In this document: positions 45,877 to 55,197 of the stretch, piece by piece
Position numbering within the stretch: the first letter of the stretch is position 1
Layout: the number at the start of each line of letters is the position of its first letter
Made by a program: the position numbers and the translations under genes
From: Demequina litoralis
GTDB taxonomy: Bacteria; Actinomycetota; Actinomycetes; Actinomycetales; Demequinaceae
DNA length: 64,000 bases
NCBI RefSeq assembly: GCF_030418455.1
Contig: NZ_JAUHPW010000007.1
Coordinates: 1-64,000, forward strand
Direction: 5' to 3'
The notes under the pieces: model-generated
Told to the model about the DNA's origin: nothing
Database searches by the model: none
The model's input: the letters and a program-made list of their open reading frames with translations, nothing else

Positions 45877-46362
45877 ATGCACTGCCCGTTCTGCAGGAAC
45901 CCGGACTCCCGTGTGGTGGACTCGCGCACCGCGGACGACGGCTCGTCGATCCGCCGCCGCCGCGAATGCCCCGCGTGCGGCAAGCGCTTCACCACGGTCG
46001 AGACCGCCAGCCTGTCGGTGGCGAAGCGCAACGGCGTGACCGAGCCGTTCAGCCGCGACAAGATCGTGTCGGGCGTCAAGAAGGCATGCCAGGGCCGGCC
46101 CGTCAGCGACGACGACCTCGCCCTGCTCGCGCAGAAGGTCGAGGAGACCGTCCGCGCGAGCGGCCAGGCGGAGATCAACGCGCTCGACGTCGGTCTCGCG
46201 ATCCTGCCGCACCTGAGGGACCTCGACGAGATCGCCTACCTGCGTTTCGCCAGCGTCTACCAGGCCTTCGACACGCTCGACGACTTCGAGGCCGCCATCG
46301 CGCGCCTCCGCGAGGAGGACGCCGCTAGCGCCCGTTCCGAGGCTTCCGGGGCTTCCGACTAG
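45877..46362 (+). CDS. nrdR: Transcriptional repressor NrdR
   Basis: NrdR is a 161-residue repressor of ribonucleotide reductase genes. It has an N-terminal zinc ribbon (C3, C6, C31, C34) and an ATP-cone domain (about residues 49-139, [19 protein letters not shown]) that senses ATP/dATP. ATG at 45877 gives the canonical MHCPFC start. A CAAAGT element lies six bases upstream, suggesting a leaderless transcript. Its last 38 bases overlap the convergent DEAD-box gene. The order lexA, LysM, nrdR is conserved in actinobacteria. Confidence 0.96.
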   Translation: MHCPFCRNPDSRVVDSRTADDGSSIRRRRECPACGKRFTTVETASLSVAKRNGVTEPFSRDKIVSGVKKACQGRPVSDDDLALLAQKVEETVRASGQAEINALDVGLAILPHLRDLDEIAYLRFASVYQAFDTLDDFEAAIARLREEDAASARSEASGASD

Positions 46363-48037
46363 AGCTGTCGTAGCCGCCCTTGGCGGGCTTCTTGCCGTAC
46401 GGCTTGTCGCCCTTCTTGTAGGACTTGTCGCCGCCCTTGCCGCGCGCGCCCTTGTCGTAGCCGCCCTTGGCGGGGCGGTCGTCGTAGCGACGCGGGCCGC
46501 GGTCGTCGAGCTGCGCCTCGCGCTCGGCCAGGCGGCCCTCGCGTGCGGACAGCGCCGCCTCCCGGTCGGAGAGGTCGCGCTCGATGCGGGCGAGACGCTC
46601 CTCCATGCGCTGCTGCGTGGCCATCATGTCGTCGGCCCGCGAGTCGTCGCGGCGCGGTCGGTCGTCGCGGCGCGGTCGGTCGTCGCGATCCCACTTGCGC
46701 GGCGGGCGGTCCTCCCACCGCCGCTCGGAACGACCACCACGGTCGCCCCCGCGCGCGGGACGGTCGCCCCGGCCGGGACGCTCGTAGCGACCACGACGCT
46801 CGGGACGCTGCGGACGCGGCTCGCGCACGGGCTCCCACGACGGCTCCCGACCGCCGGTGAGGTCGTCGACCATCGCGAGGGACTCGGCGTCCTCGCCGCG
46901 CACCTTGCGGAACGTCGCATCGACGCCGGCACGCTCGAGCATGCGGTCGGTCGAGCGGCGCTGGTGGGGGAGCACCAGCGTGACGACGAGGCCCTCCTCG
47001 CCCGCGCGCGCGGTGCGGCCCGAGCGGTGGGTGTAGTCCTTGTGGTCGGCCGGCGGGTCGATCTGCATGACCAGGTCGACGTGGTCGACGTGGATGCCGC
47101 GCGCCGCGACGTCGGTCGCGACGAGCACCGGCACGTCGCCGGCGCGGAACGCGCTGATCGCGAAGTTGCGCTCGGCCTGCGAGCGGTCGCCGTGGATCGC
47201 GAGGGCGAGCACGCCGGCCTCCCGCATCTCCTCCGCGATGCGCTCGGTCGCGAGCTTCGTGCGCACGAACACGATCGTGCGGCCCTCGCGCGCCGCGATG
47301 CGGGTGGCGATCTGGTACTTCGCGTGCGGCGGCACGTTGAGCACCACGTGGCGCATCGTCGCCGGCTGGTCGTCGCCGTCGGTGACGTCGTGCGTCACGG
47401 GATCGTGCATGTACTGCGTGACGAGGCGGTCGACGTCGCCGTCGAGGGTCGCCGAGAACAGCAGGCGCTGGCCCCCCTCGGGGACGCCGGCGAGGATCTC
47501 GGTGATCTCGTCCATGAAGCCCATGTCGGCCATGTGGTCGGCCTCGTCCATGACGATGAGCTCGAGCTCGGAGAGGTCCGCGTGGCCGTTGCGGACGAGG
47601 TCCGCCATGCGGCCCGGCGTTGCGACGACGAGGTGGACGCCGCGCTCGAGCGCCTGGATCTGCTTCGACATCGACAGGCCGCCGGCGACCAGCTTGAGCG
47701 ACACGTGCATGGCGTGCGCGTAGGGCTCGAGCGCGTCGGACACCTGCATGCCGAGCTCGCGGGTGGGCACGAGCACGATCGCCCGCGGGCGCCGCTTCTC
47801 GGGGCGCGGACCCTCGGACAGGCGCACGATCGCGGGCAGGCCGAAGCCGAGCGTCTTGCCCGAGCCGGTGCGGGCCTTGCCCAGCACGTCCATGCCGGCG
47901 AGGGCGTCGGAGATCGTCGCGGCCTGGATCGGGAACGCGGTCTCGATGCCGTGCCGGTTCAGCGCCTCGACGAGCGCCTCGGGGAGCCCGAGCTCGGCGA
48001 AGGAGACGGCGGCGGCGGTGGGGTCGGTGGCGTTTAT
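46325..48037 (-). CDS. DEAD-box RNA helicase, apparent ATA start
   Basis: This is a DEAD-box helicase of ~570 residues. It has the Q-motif with its upstream Phe (VSFAEL through AFPIQAATI), Walker [29 protein letters not shown] (LLFSATLD), [11 protein letters not shown] and [11 protein letters not shown] long Arg/Asp/Gly then Lys/Gly-rich RNA-binding tail follows (about residues 400-570) with [10 protein letters not shown] repeats. Start problem: the only codon near the expected start is ATA at 48037, overlapping the serA stop as ATAA. The nearest in-frame CTG lies after the Q-motif Phe, and no ATG/GTG/TTG is in frame for well over 100 bases upstream. It is translationally coupled to serA or miscalled by one base. 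It probably assists RNA decay or cold adaptation. Confidence 0.85.
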   Translation of the reverse strand: MNATDPTAAAVSFAELGLPEALVEALNRHGIETAFPIQAATISDALAGMDVLGKARTGSGKTLGFGLPAIVRLSEGPRPEKRRPRAIVLVPTRELGMQVSDALEPYAHAMHVSLKLVAGGLSMSKQIQALERGVHLVVATPGRMADLVRNGHADLSELELIVMDEADHMADMGFMDEITEILAGVPEGGQRLLFSATLDGDVDRLVTQYMHDPVTHDVTDGDDQPATMRHVVLNVPPHAKYQIATRIAAREGRTIVFVRTKLATERIAEEMREAGVLALAIHGDRSQAERNFAISAFRAGDVPVLVATDVAARGIHVDHVDLVMQIDPPADHKDYTHRSGRTARAGEEGLVVTLVLPHQRRSTDRMLERAGVDATFRKVRGEDAESLAMVDDLTGGREPSWEPVREPRPQRPERRGRYERPGRGDRPARGGDRGGRSERRWEDRPPRKWDRDDRPRRDDRPRRDDSRADDMMATQQRMEERLARIERDLSDREAALSAREGRLAEREAQLDDRGPRRYDDRPAKGGYDKGARGKGGDKSYKKGDKPYGKKPAKGGYDSSSRKPRKPRNGR

Positions 48038-49230
48038 GAGAGCACTCGCAGACGCACGGTGCCCGGCATGCTCGACAGCGCCTGCACCGCTTCCTTGTCG
48101 AGGCCCGACGCCACATCCGTCACCACGTAGCCGAGCTCGCCCCGGGTGCCGAGGAGCTGGGCGTCGATGTTGACGTTGTGGGCGGCGAAGACCTGGTTGA
48201 CCGCGGCGAGCACGCCGGGGATGTTCTCGTGCAGGTGGGCCACGCGGTGCGATCCCTGGACCTGGTCGAGCGAGAGGTTGGGGAGGTTCACGCTCAGCGA
48301 CGTGGACGCGTGGTTGACGTAGTCGCGCAGGCGCGTGGCGACGAAGATGCCGATGTCCCGCTGCGCCTCCTCGGTCGACCCGCCGATGTGCGGGGTGAGG
48401 ATGACGTTGGGCATGTTCTGGAGGGGCGACTCGAACGGGTCGCCCGTCTTCTTGGGCTCGTCGGGGAACACGTCGACGGCGGCGCCGCCGATCGTGCCGG
48501 ATTCGAGGCCGGCCTTGAGCGACTCGAGGTCCACGATGAAGCCGCGGGAGAGGTTGAGGAAGATCGCGCCGTCCTTCATGGCGGCGAACTGCTCGGGGCC
48601 GAAGAAGCCGCGGTTGCCGCTGCGGCCGTCGACATGCAGCGTGACGACGTCGGCCTCGTTGAGCAGCGCCTCGAGCGTGGGCATGCGGGTCGCGTTGCCG
48701 AGCGCGAGCTTCTCCGCGCTGTCGTAGAAGATGACGTTCATGCCGAGGGCCTCGGCGATGACGGACAGCTGCGAGCCGATGTTGCCGTAGCCGACGATGC
48801 CGAGCGTGCGCCCGCGGATCTCGTGCGCGCCGGAGGCCGACTTCGACCACACACCCGCGTGGAGGCTGCGGTTGTGGTCGGGGAGGCGGCGGGTGAGCGA
48901 GATCATCTCGGACACCGCCATCTCGACCACCGAGCGGGTGTTCGAGAAGGGCGCGTTGAAGGCCGCGATGCCCTTGCGCGCCGCGTGCGCGAGGTCGATC
49001 TGGTTGGTGCCGATCGAGAAGGCGCCGACCGCGATGAGGTCCGGACACGCGTCGATGACGCGCTCCGTGAGCATCGTCTTGGAGCGGATGCCGAGGAGCT
49101 CGACGCCCTGGAGGGCGTCGATGAGCTCGTCCTCGTCCATGGCTCCGCCGTGGTTGTCGACGGCGATGCCGGCGGCCTCGAGGATCTCGGTGGCCTTGAC
49201 GGAGAGGTTCTCTAGAAGGAGTGCGCGCAC
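48034..49230 (-). CDS. serA: D-3-phosphoglycerate dehydrogenase
   Basis: SerA oxidises 3-phosphoglycerate, the first step of serine synthesis. It has 398 residues of the E. coli-type short form. The substrate domain contains GIRSKTMLTERV and NAPFSNTRSV, the NAD loop is GIVGYGNIGSQ, and the catalytic histidine is in LTPHIGGSTEEAQ. A C-terminal ACT domain (VAHLHENIPGVLAAVNQVFA) binds serine for feedback control. GTG at 49230 starts MRALLLENLS. The DEAD-box gene overlaps its TAA stop. Confidence 0.95.
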   Translation of the reverse strand: MRALLLENLSVKATEILEAAGIAVDNHGGAMDEDELIDALQGVELLGIRSKTMLTERVIDACPDLIAVGAFSIGTNQIDLAHAARKGIAAFNAPFSNTRSVVEMAVSEMISLTRRLPDHNRSLHAGVWSKSASGAHEIRGRTLGIVGYGNIGSQLSVIAEALGMNVIFYDSAEKLALGNATRMPTLEALLNEADVVTLHVDGRSGNRGFFGPEQFAAMKDGAIFLNLSRGFIVDLESLKAGLESGTIGGAAVDVFPDEPKKTGDPFESPLQNMPNVILTPHIGGSTEEAQRDIGIFVATRLRDYVNHASTSLSVNLPNLSLDQVQGSHRVAHLHENIPGVLAAVNQVFAAHNVNIDAQLLGTRGELGYVVTDVASGLDKEAVQALSSMPGTVRLRVLS

Positions 49231-49335
49231 GGGCGCTATCGTCTCGCATTTCCTGCCCCTTCTCCAACTCGGGACGGGCCTGCACGGCCCCGCGGGCGTG
49301 CCGGCGCGGGTGCTTGGCCGTGGCAGAGTGTCTGC

Positions 49336-50145
49336 ATGGGCTCGGCGGGCAGGACGGTGGTGGTCACCCTCGCGTGCGCCGCGCTGTTCGTGGCGGGCGC
49401 GTCGTGGCAGGGCGTGACGTGGTCGGACGTGCGCCACTGGGGCACGCCGCGCAACGTCATCGAGGCCGAGGGCGAGACGGTCCGCATCCCCGTGACGCAG
49501 GGCACCGAGCAGCGGGTCCTGCCCGAGGTCACCGTCGACACCACCGGCTCGTACGACTTCCTGTTCCCCGACGGCGGCGCGGGCGGCGGCCCCGTCCGCT
49601 ACGACCCCTGCACCGTGCTGTCGTACGTGATCTCGCCGGCCGACATGCCCGACGGCTTCGACACGGTGGTCCACGAGGCCGTCGCCGACGTCTCGGAGGC
49701 CACGGGTCTCGCCTTCTCCTACGAGGGCTTCACGGACGAGCAGGCGTCCTTCGAGCGCGACCTCGTGCAGGAGCGCTACGGCGATCGCTTCGCGCCCATC
49801 GTCATCGGCTTCCAGAGCGAGGCGGACAACGCCGACCTCGAGGGCACCGTCACGGGCCTCGGCGGCTCGAGCGCGGTGCCGGGTGCGTACGGGCCCGAGC
49901 GCTACCTCCGCTCCGGAGTGGTCATCATCGACTGGGAGGACGTCGCACGGATCCGTGTGGACGGCGCGGGCGACGATCTCTCCCGTGCCGTCGTCGAGCA
50001 CGAGCTGGGCCACGTGGTCGGGCTCGCGCACGTCGGCGACAAGGACGAGCTCATGCACGAATCGAACCTCAGCCTCATCGACTGGGGCCCGGGCGACCTC
50101 GCCGGGCTCGCGCTCGCGGGCGCGGGGGAGTGCGAGGCCCGGTAG
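49336..50145 (+). CDS. Secreted matrixin-like zinc peptidase
   Basis: This 269-residue protein has an N-terminal signal or anchor helix (about residues 7-24) and a metzincin-type catalytic domain. The full zinc motif HELGHVVGLAH is followed by a Met-turn (DELMHES), which is diagnostic of the M10/M57 matrixin group. ATG at 49336 follows CAGAGT by six bases, similar to the nrdR promoter, so the mRNA may be leaderless. It is monocistronic. The substrate is unknown; cell-wall or surface protein processing is plausible. Confidence 0.85.
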   Translation: MGSAGRTVVVTLACAALFVAGASWQGVTWSDVRHWGTPRNVIEAEGETVRIPVTQGTEQRVLPEVTVDTTGSYDFLFPDGGAGGGPVRYDPCTVLSYVISPADMPDGFDTVVHEAVADVSEATGLAFSYEGFTDEQASFERDLVQERYGDRFAPIVIGFQSEADNADLEGTVTGLGGSSAVPGAYGPERYLRSGVVIIDWEDVARIRVDGAGDDLSRAVVEHELGHVVGLAHVGDKDELMHESNLSLIDWGPGDLAGLALAGAGECEAR

Positions 50146-50154
50146 GGACGATGC
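50146..50154 (+). repeat. GGACGATGC-type word, intergenic copy
   Basis: GGGACGATGCGCC begins at the last base of the matrixin stop codon, in the 15-base gap before the convergent helD stop. Confidence 0.7.
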
Positions 50155-50160
50155 GCCGCC

Positions 50161-52344
50161 CTACAGGGCGAGCCCCTGCGGCAGCGGCTCCGCGTGCACG
50201 ACCTCGAGCCGGCGCGTGGGACGCGTGAGCGCGACGTACAGGTCGCCGGGCCGCTCCGCGATCTCCGCGGGCTCGACCACGACGGCCACGTCGAACTCGA
50301 GGCCCTTGGACTCGCGCGCCGTGTAGACGTCGATCGCCGGGGTGCCGAGCGCCTTCCGCAGGGCACCGTGGAGGCGCGGCGGCGCGATGACGGCCACGAG
50401 GCCCCCGTCGCCGCCGGCGAAAGCGTCGGCGTGGCGGTGCGCGATGCCCGCGGCGGTCGCGATCGGGTCGCGGTGCCGCGTCGACGCCGTCGCGTCGTCG
50501 AGCTCGCGCGCCGCGCGCAGCTCGCTCACCGGCAGGCGCGCCGCGCGCGCGTACGTCTGCGCCGCATCGGCCACCGCGGCGGGGATGCGGTACGAGATGG
50601 TGAGCTCGCGCAGCTCCCAGCCGGTCTGGAACAGCGGGTCCATGGTCTCCGGCCACCAGCGCGTGCCCGCGACGGAGGTGGTCTGGGCGACGTCGCCCAC
50701 GATCGTGAACGAGCGCGTGGGGCAGCGGCGCATCAGCATGCGCCAGGCCATGGGGCTGAGCTCCTGGGCCTCGTCGACGACCACATGGCCGTACGTCCAC
50801 GTGCGGTCGCTGCGCGCCCGCTCCGCCACGGACAGGCGGGCCGTGCCGCCCTTCATCCGGGCGGCGAGCGCCTCCGCGGTGACCATGCCGCCGTCGCCGA
50901 AGGTGTCGAGCACGTCCTTCGCGTACTGGATCTCCTCGTCCGACGGCTCGTCGGGCCGACGCCCGCGCCCGCCGGGCATCTCGCCGAGCAGCTCGGCGGC
51001 CTCGTCGAGCAGCGGCACGTCCGCCTCGGTGAACGGGGCCGCGGAGGGCCGCAGCAGGAGGTCGCGCTCGTGCTCGGGGAGCATGCGCGCCGCGTGGTCG
51101 AGCAGGTGCGGCTTGGAGAACAGGTCGCGCAGCAGCTGCTGCGGCGTGATCGGCAGCCAGCACAGGTTGATGGCGATGCGCACGTTGCGGTCGTCGCGCA
51201 CGTCCCGCTCGAGCTCGATGCGGTCCTCGTCCGAGTACACCTCGAGCTGCTCGACGAGCTGCTTGGTGAGGCGCCCGATCATGTCCTTGGCGAACGAGGC
51301 GCGCGCCTCGTTGTGGGGGCGGCCCTCGCGGCGCGCCCTGCCCTGGGCGTCCTTGACGTCGGAGCGCTTGATCACGACCGTGCGGCCGTCGATGCGGATC
51401 TCCTTGTCGGCGCGCGGGACGCGCTGGCGCTCGCGCACCGCGGCCTTGATCACGTCCGACATGAGGGTGCGGCCCTTGATCTCGGCGGAGCCGTCGGGCT
51501 CCACCGCGGTGACGTCGACACCGGGGACGAGCCCCGCGAGGGTGGTCGACACGGCGCCGGTCTCGCCCAGCGAGGGCAGCACGTGGTCGATGTACCGCAG
51601 GAACGTCCTGGACGGGCCGATGAGGAGCACGCCGCGCGACTCGAGCTGCTCGCGGTGGTGGTAGAGCAGGTAGGCGGCGCGGTGGAGCGCGACCGCGGTC
51701 TTGCCGGATCCGGGTCCGCCCTGCACGACGAGCGCGCCGGTCATGGGCGCGCGGATGACGGCGTCCTGCTCGGCCTGGATGGTCGCGACGATGTCGCCCA
51801 TGCGTCCCGTGCGGCGGGCGCCGAGCGCGGCGAGCAGCGCGCCCTCGCCGGCGAGCGCCTCGTCGGCGCCCATCTCGCGCAGCGCGTCGACGTCGAGCAC
51901 GTCGTCCTCGACCGCCGTGACGCGGCGGCCCTGAGTGGTGAGGTGGCGGCGGTTGACGACGGGACCGGGGTTCGCGGCGGTGGCCGAGTAGAAGGCGCGC
52001 GCGGCGGGCGCGCGCCAGTCGGTGAGCAGCGGCACGTGCTCGGCGTCGGACAGGCCGATGCGTCCCACGTAGAAGCGGTCGCCGTCGCGCAGGTCGAGGC
52101 GGCCGAAGCACAGGCGGTCCTCGACCGCGTCGAGCTGCGCGATGCGGTCCTCGTACAGCGTCGCGAACGCGTCGCGCTCCGAGCGGTTCTGCGGCGAGCC
52201 CGAGGGGCCCTCCTTGCGGATCGCGCCGAGACGGTCGTCCGCCTCGCCGCGCAGCTCGTCGAGGCGTGTATAGAGGCCGTCCACGACCTCCTGCTCGGCC
52301 GCGAGGCCGCTCCGCTCGGCCGTCAGTCCGCGCTCGTTCGCCAT
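50161..52344 (-). CDS. helD: HelD-like UvrD/Rep-family ATPase (RNA polymerase recycling factor)
   Basis: This 727-residue superfamily-1 ATPase has an N-terminal coiled coil that in HelD proteins inserts into the RNA polymerase secondary channel. Its Walker A carries the HelD-typical extension VVQGGPGSGKTAVALHRAAY. Later motifs are VVDEAQELSPM, GDVAQTT, SYRIP and a C-terminal ESKGLEFD-VALTRPTRRL. HelD removes RNA polymerase from stalled complexes. ATG at 52344 has GGAGGG eight bases upstream; ATG at 52350 would be too close. Assignment as HelD rather than UvrD rests on the N-terminus and Walker A context. Confidence 0.88.
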   Translation of the reverse strand: MANERGLTAERSGLAAEQEVVDGLYTRLDELRGEADDRLGAIRKEGPSGSPQNRSERDAFATLYEDRIAQLDAVEDRLCFGRLDLRDGDRFYVGRIGLSDAEHVPLLTDWRAPAARAFYSATAANPGPVVNRRHLTTQGRRVTAVEDDVLDVDALREMGADEALAGEGALLAALGARRTGRMGDIVATIQAEQDAVIRAPMTGALVVQGGPGSGKTAVALHRAAYLLYHHREQLESRGVLLIGPSRTFLRYIDHVLPSLGETGAVSTTLAGLVPGVDVTAVEPDGSAEIKGRTLMSDVIKAAVRERQRVPRADKEIRIDGRTVVIKRSDVKDAQGRARREGRPHNEARASFAKDMIGRLTKQLVEQLEVYSDEDRIELERDVRDDRNVRIAINLCWLPITPQQLLRDLFSKPHLLDHAARMLPEHERDLLLRPSAAPFTEADVPLLDEAAELLGEMPGGRGRRPDEPSDEEIQYAKDVLDTFGDGGMVTAEALAARMKGGTARLSVAERARSDRTWTYGHVVVDEAQELSPMAWRMLMRRCPTRSFTIVGDVAQTTSVAGTRWWPETMDPLFQTGWELRELTISYRIPAAVADAAQTYARAARLPVSELRAARELDDATASTRHRDPIATAAGIAHRHADAFAGGDGGLVAVIAPPRLHGALRKALGTPAIDVYTARESKGLEFDVAVVVEPAEIAERPGDLYVALTRPTRRLEVVHAEPLPQGLAL

Positions 52345-52500
52345 CGGCATTCCCTCCGCACACCCTGGGTCGACTTCAACAGGGCAGTCCCTCATTATCG
52401 CGCGTCCCGGCGCCTGCTGGAAGCACCCTCGCCGCATGAGGGTTTCGCGGAGGGCGAGAACGGCAGACGCGGGCGGGCGTCGGTGGAAGGATGGATGATC

Positions 52501-53424
52501 ATGGAACGACCGCTGCTGAGCTGGGACCCGGACGGCGTCCAGGCGTGGGCCGACGTCGCACCGGAGCACGGCTCCGTGCTGGTCCACTCCCTGAGGGGCT
52601 TCATCGACGCGGGGCGTGCGGGCGCGCTCGTCGCGGACCACATCCTCGAGATCGGCGACCCGCAGCGCATCGCGACCTTCGACATCGACCAGCTGCTCGA
52701 CTACCGCTCCCGGCGTCCCGAGATGACGTTCTCGGTGAACCAGTGGACGGCGTACGACGAGCCGCACCTCGCGCTCGACCTCGTCCACGACCAGGAGGGG
52801 TCGCACTTCCTGCTGCTGCACGGCTTCGAGCCCGACATCCAGTGGGAGAGGTACATCTCGACCGTGCGGGAGGCCGTGGACCGGCTCGGCGTGGGCCTCA
52901 CCCTCGGCTCCCACGGGATCCCCATGGCGGTGCCGCACACGCGCCCGCTCACCGTGACCATCCACGGCACGGACCCCGACCTGCTGCCGGACTCTGCCTC
53001 GATGTTCGGCACCGTCACGGTGCCTGCCTCGGCGCAGAACCTGCTCGAGTACCGCTTCGGACAGTGGGGGCTGCCTGCCGTCAACGTCGCGGTGCATGTG
53101 CCGCACTACCTCGCGCAGTCCTCGTACCCGCAGGCCGCGCAGCGCGCGCTCGAGGGCCTGGAGGACCTGTCGGGGCTCGACCTGGACCCGGCGTCCCTCG
53201 ACGACGCGGCCGCGATCGCGTCCGAGGAGATCGACCGCCAGCTCGCCGAGAGCGAGGAGGTCCAGGCGCTGGTCGAGGCGCTCGAGAACCAGTACGACGC
53301 GTTCCACGAGGCACGCGGTCGCGGCCTCGAGGTCGAGGGCGGGCTGCCCTCCGCGGACGAGATCGCCGCGGAGTTCGAGAAGTTCCTCGCGCAAGAGCGC
53401 AGGGATCCCCCCACTCAGCCCTGA
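52501..53424 (+). CDS. PAC2 family protein
   Basis: This 307-residue protein of the PAC2 family (proteasome-assembly-chaperone-2-like fold) is widespread in actinobacteria. Its start, WDPDGVQAWADVAPEHGSVL, leads into VHSLRGFIDAGRAG, FDIDQLLDYRSRRPEMTF and HGFEPDIQWE. The C-terminal ~60 residues are acidic and helical. GGAAGG precedes ATG at 52501 (an in-frame ATG at 52495 is also possible). No catalytic residues are evident and the function is unknown. It is divergent from helD. Confidence 0.85.
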   Translation: MERPLLSWDPDGVQAWADVAPEHGSVLVHSLRGFIDAGRAGALVADHILEIGDPQRIATFDIDQLLDYRSRRPEMTFSVNQWTAYDEPHLALDLVHDQEGSHFLLLHGFEPDIQWERYISTVREAVDRLGVGLTLGSHGIPMAVPHTRPLTVTIHGTDPDLLPDSASMFGTVTVPASAQNLLEYRFGQWGLPAVNVAVHVPHYLAQSSYPQAAQRALEGLEDLSGLDLDPASLDDAAAIASEEIDRQLAESEEVQALVEALENQYDAFHEARGRGLEVEGGLPSADEIAAEFEKFLAQERRDPPTQP

Positions 53425-53456
53425 TTTCTGCCACACTTGGCGCGGTTGCAAGAACG

Positions 53457-53568
53457 TAGTGTGCAGGAACCTGTCTCACCTGGGTCGGGGAGTGGCATTG
53501 CGGCGACAAGGTGGGGCACGGGGTCCCGCCTTCCCGTCCTCCGGGCAAGAAGGTAAGGAATGACAGGC
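53457..53568 (+). promoter_or_regulatory. Cold-shock gene promoter and leader
   Basis: TAGTGT at 53457-53462 is a plausible -10. The start would be near 53469, giving a leader of about 100 bases, similar in size to cold-shock mRNA leaders that act as thermosensors. No specific fold was resolved. Confidence 0.45.
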
Positions 53569-53772
53569 ATGGCACAGGGCTCTGTGAAGTGGTTCAACGC
53601 CGAGAAGGGTTACGGCTTCATCGCGCAGGACGGCGGCGGCGCCGACGTCTTCGTCCACTACTCGGCGATCGAGACCGACGGCTACCGCAGCCTCGAGGAG
53701 GCGCAGCGCGTCGAGTTCGAGGTCACCAACGGCCCCAAGGGCCCGCAGGCGGAGAAGGTTCGCCCGCTCTAA
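53569..53772 (+). CDS. Cold-shock protein (CspA family)
   Basis: This is a 67-residue single-stranded nucleic-acid-binding beta-barrel with RNP1 KGYGFI and RNP2 VFVHY motifs. AAGGA is nine bases before ATG at 53569; ATG at 53560 would sit directly on the ribosome site. The gene is followed by a G-C-rich terminator. Probable RNA chaperone, a natural companion of the DEAD-box helicase. Confidence 0.96.
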   Translation: MAQGSVKWFNAEKGYGFIAQDGGGADVFVHYSAIETDGYRSLEEAQRVEFEVTNGPKGPQAEKVRPL

Positions 53773-53787
53773 GGCGTCGACACGTCG

Positions 53788-53823
53788 GACGGCCGTCGTC
53801 CCCTCCGGGGGGCGGCGGCCGTC
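53788..53823. terminator. Terminator after the cold-shock gene
   Basis: GACGGCCGTCGTCCCC (53788-53803) pairs with 53807-53823, including two G-T pairs, around a TCC loop. It lies between convergent genes. Confidence 0.8.
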
Positions 53824-53834
53824 GGCGTTCCCGG

Positions 53835-53843
53835 GGACGATGC
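53835..53843 (+). repeat. GGACGATGC-type word, intergenic copy
   Basis: CGGGGACGATGCGCGGG between the cold-shock gene terminator and the convergent spermidine-synthase-like gene. Confidence 0.7.
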
Positions 53844-53858
53844 GCGGGAGGCCGCGCG

Positions 53859-54638
53859 TCAGCCCGCCCAGTCCGCGGAGACGCCGGTGGGCAGGGGCGC
53901 GGATGCGGCGTAACGGCGCAGCGGATCCGCGTCGAGCGTTCCACCGCGGACCGCCGCGATGACGACGTTGCCGCGACGCCGGCCCTTGAGGACCGCATGC
54001 TCGCCGATCGCGACGACGTCGCCGAGCGCCGCACGTGCCGCGGCGACGTCCGCCGCCGCCGTACGGTCGCCCGGGCGAGTGCCGACGTTGGCGAGCGCGA
54101 GGCCGCCCGGCCGGAGCGCCCGCGCCGCCTGCGTCCACCACTCGGAGGAGGCGAGCGCCGGCGGCGTCGAGTCGCCCGCGAACGCGTCGCGGACCACGAG
54201 GTCGAGGCTCTCGTCCCGCCGCGTCGCCACGGCCTCGAATCCGTCCTGGGCGCGGATGCGCAGGCGCGGTGCGCGGGGGAGGTCCCACCAGGTCCGGACC
54301 AGCTCGGGGAGCGTCGCGTCGACGTCCACGGCGATGTGGCCCGAGTCCGGGAAGCGATGCGCGAGGTGGCGCGGGAAGGCGCACGCGGCCGCGCCGACGT
54401 GCAGCGCGAGCATGCGCGGCGGCGGCCCCCACGCGTCGACCGCGGCGGACAGGTGACGCATGTACTCGAAGGCCAGCGACTCGGGGTCGAGGTCGAGCGG
54501 GGAGCTGGGAACTCCGTTGACCCACAGGAACGTTGTCCCATCGGGTTCGTCGCGCAGCTCCGCGACGCCCGTCGCGATGGCGAACTCGACGCCGCGGGGC
54601 ACGTCCGGGGCGACGCGGGCGGTCCGGTGGCGAGGCAT
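53859..54638 (-). CDS. Spermidine-synthase-like methyltransferase-fold protein
   Basis: This is a 259-residue Rossmann-fold protein similar to polyamine (spermidine) synthases. Segments include LALHVGAAACAFPRHLA (the position of the glycine-rich cofactor loop), HIAVDVDATLPELVR, LDLVVRDAFAGD and LRPGGLALANVG. The cofactor loop GGG(D/E)G of true spermidine synthases is replaced by HVGAAAC, so catalytic activity as an aminopropyltransferase is doubtful. ATG at 54638. It is monocistronic. Confidence 0.75.
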   Translation of the reverse strand: MPRHRTARVAPDVPRGVEFAIATGVAELRDEPDGTTFLWVNGVPSSPLDLDPESLAFEYMRHLSAAVDAWGPPPRMLALHVGAAACAFPRHLAHRFPDSGHIAVDVDATLPELVRTWWDLPRAPRLRIRAQDGFEAVATRRDESLDLVVRDAFAGDSTPPALASSEWWTQAARALRPGGLALANVGTRPGDRTAAADVAAARAALGDVVAIGEHAVLKGRRRGNVVIAAVRGGTLDADPLRRYAASAPLPTGVSADWAG

Positions 54639-54719
54639 TGCCTCACCCTAGACGCTCGTCTGGTCTGCGGGACGCGCGACGGATAGACTTGAGAACACCG
54701 TGCAGGGAAGGAGGGCGAG

Positions 54720-55085
54720 ATGCCGCTGTCGGAATACGAGCAGCGCGTGCTCGAGCAGCTCGAGAGGGATCTCGGCTCGGACGCGAAGCTCGGCTCGGCG
54801 ATGGCGAGGGCGTCGAGGCCCCGCGGTCGCTACATCTGGGCCGGCGTCGGCGTGGTCGCCGGCCTTGCCATCGTGGTCACCGGTGCGGTGAGCCAGCTCA
54901 TCGTCGTGGGCGTCGCGGGCTTCGCCGTCATGCTCGCCGCCGCGGTGTGGGCTCTGCTGACGCCCCGGCCCTCGGCCGGACGCACGGCGGGCGCGGCTCC
55001 CGCGCGTCGCCGCAAGGCCGACAAGAGCTTCATGACGCGGATGGAGGAGCGCTTCGAGCGCCGCCGCGAGCAAGGCGACATCTAG
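54720..55085 (+). CDS. DUF3040 membrane protein
   Basis: This 121-residue protein has an N-terminal helix typical of the family (MPLSEYEQRVLEQLERDL), two membrane helices (about 40-60 and 62-80) and a basic tail (FMTRMEERFERRREQGD). GGAAGGAGGG precedes ATG at 54720, and TAGACT near 54684 is a possible -10. DUF3040 genes commonly lie just upstream of the mra/division cluster in actinobacteria. Function is unknown. Confidence 0.88.
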   Translation: MPLSEYEQRVLEQLERDLGSDAKLGSAMARASRPRGRYIWAGVGVVAGLAIVVTGAVSQLIVVGVAGFAVMLAAAVWALLTPRPSAGRTAGAAPARRRKADKSFMTRMEERFERRREQGDI

Positions 55086-55089
55086 CCTC

Positions 55090-55152
55090 CGCAGTTCCGT
55101 TGCCGGAACTGCGTAGCGCAGACTGCAGCACGGCCGAGGCCGTGCTGCAGTC
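55090..55152. terminator. Two successive hairpins between convergent genes
   Basis: Hairpin one: CGCAGTTCCG (55090-55099) with CGGAACTGCG (55104-55113). Hairpin two: GACTGCAGCACGGC (55121-55134) with its perfect complement at 55139-55152. They separate the DUF3040 gene from the end of the transglutaminase gene. Confidence 0.9.
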
Positions 55153-55197
55153 GCATGTCAGGTCGGGGCCGTGATCCGTTCCCGGTGACGTCCCGGT

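Noticed and set aside
53859-54638. Calling this gene a true spermidine synthase (speE)
   Set aside because: The cofactor loop is degenerate and no polyamine genes are nearby, so only similarity to the family is claimed.
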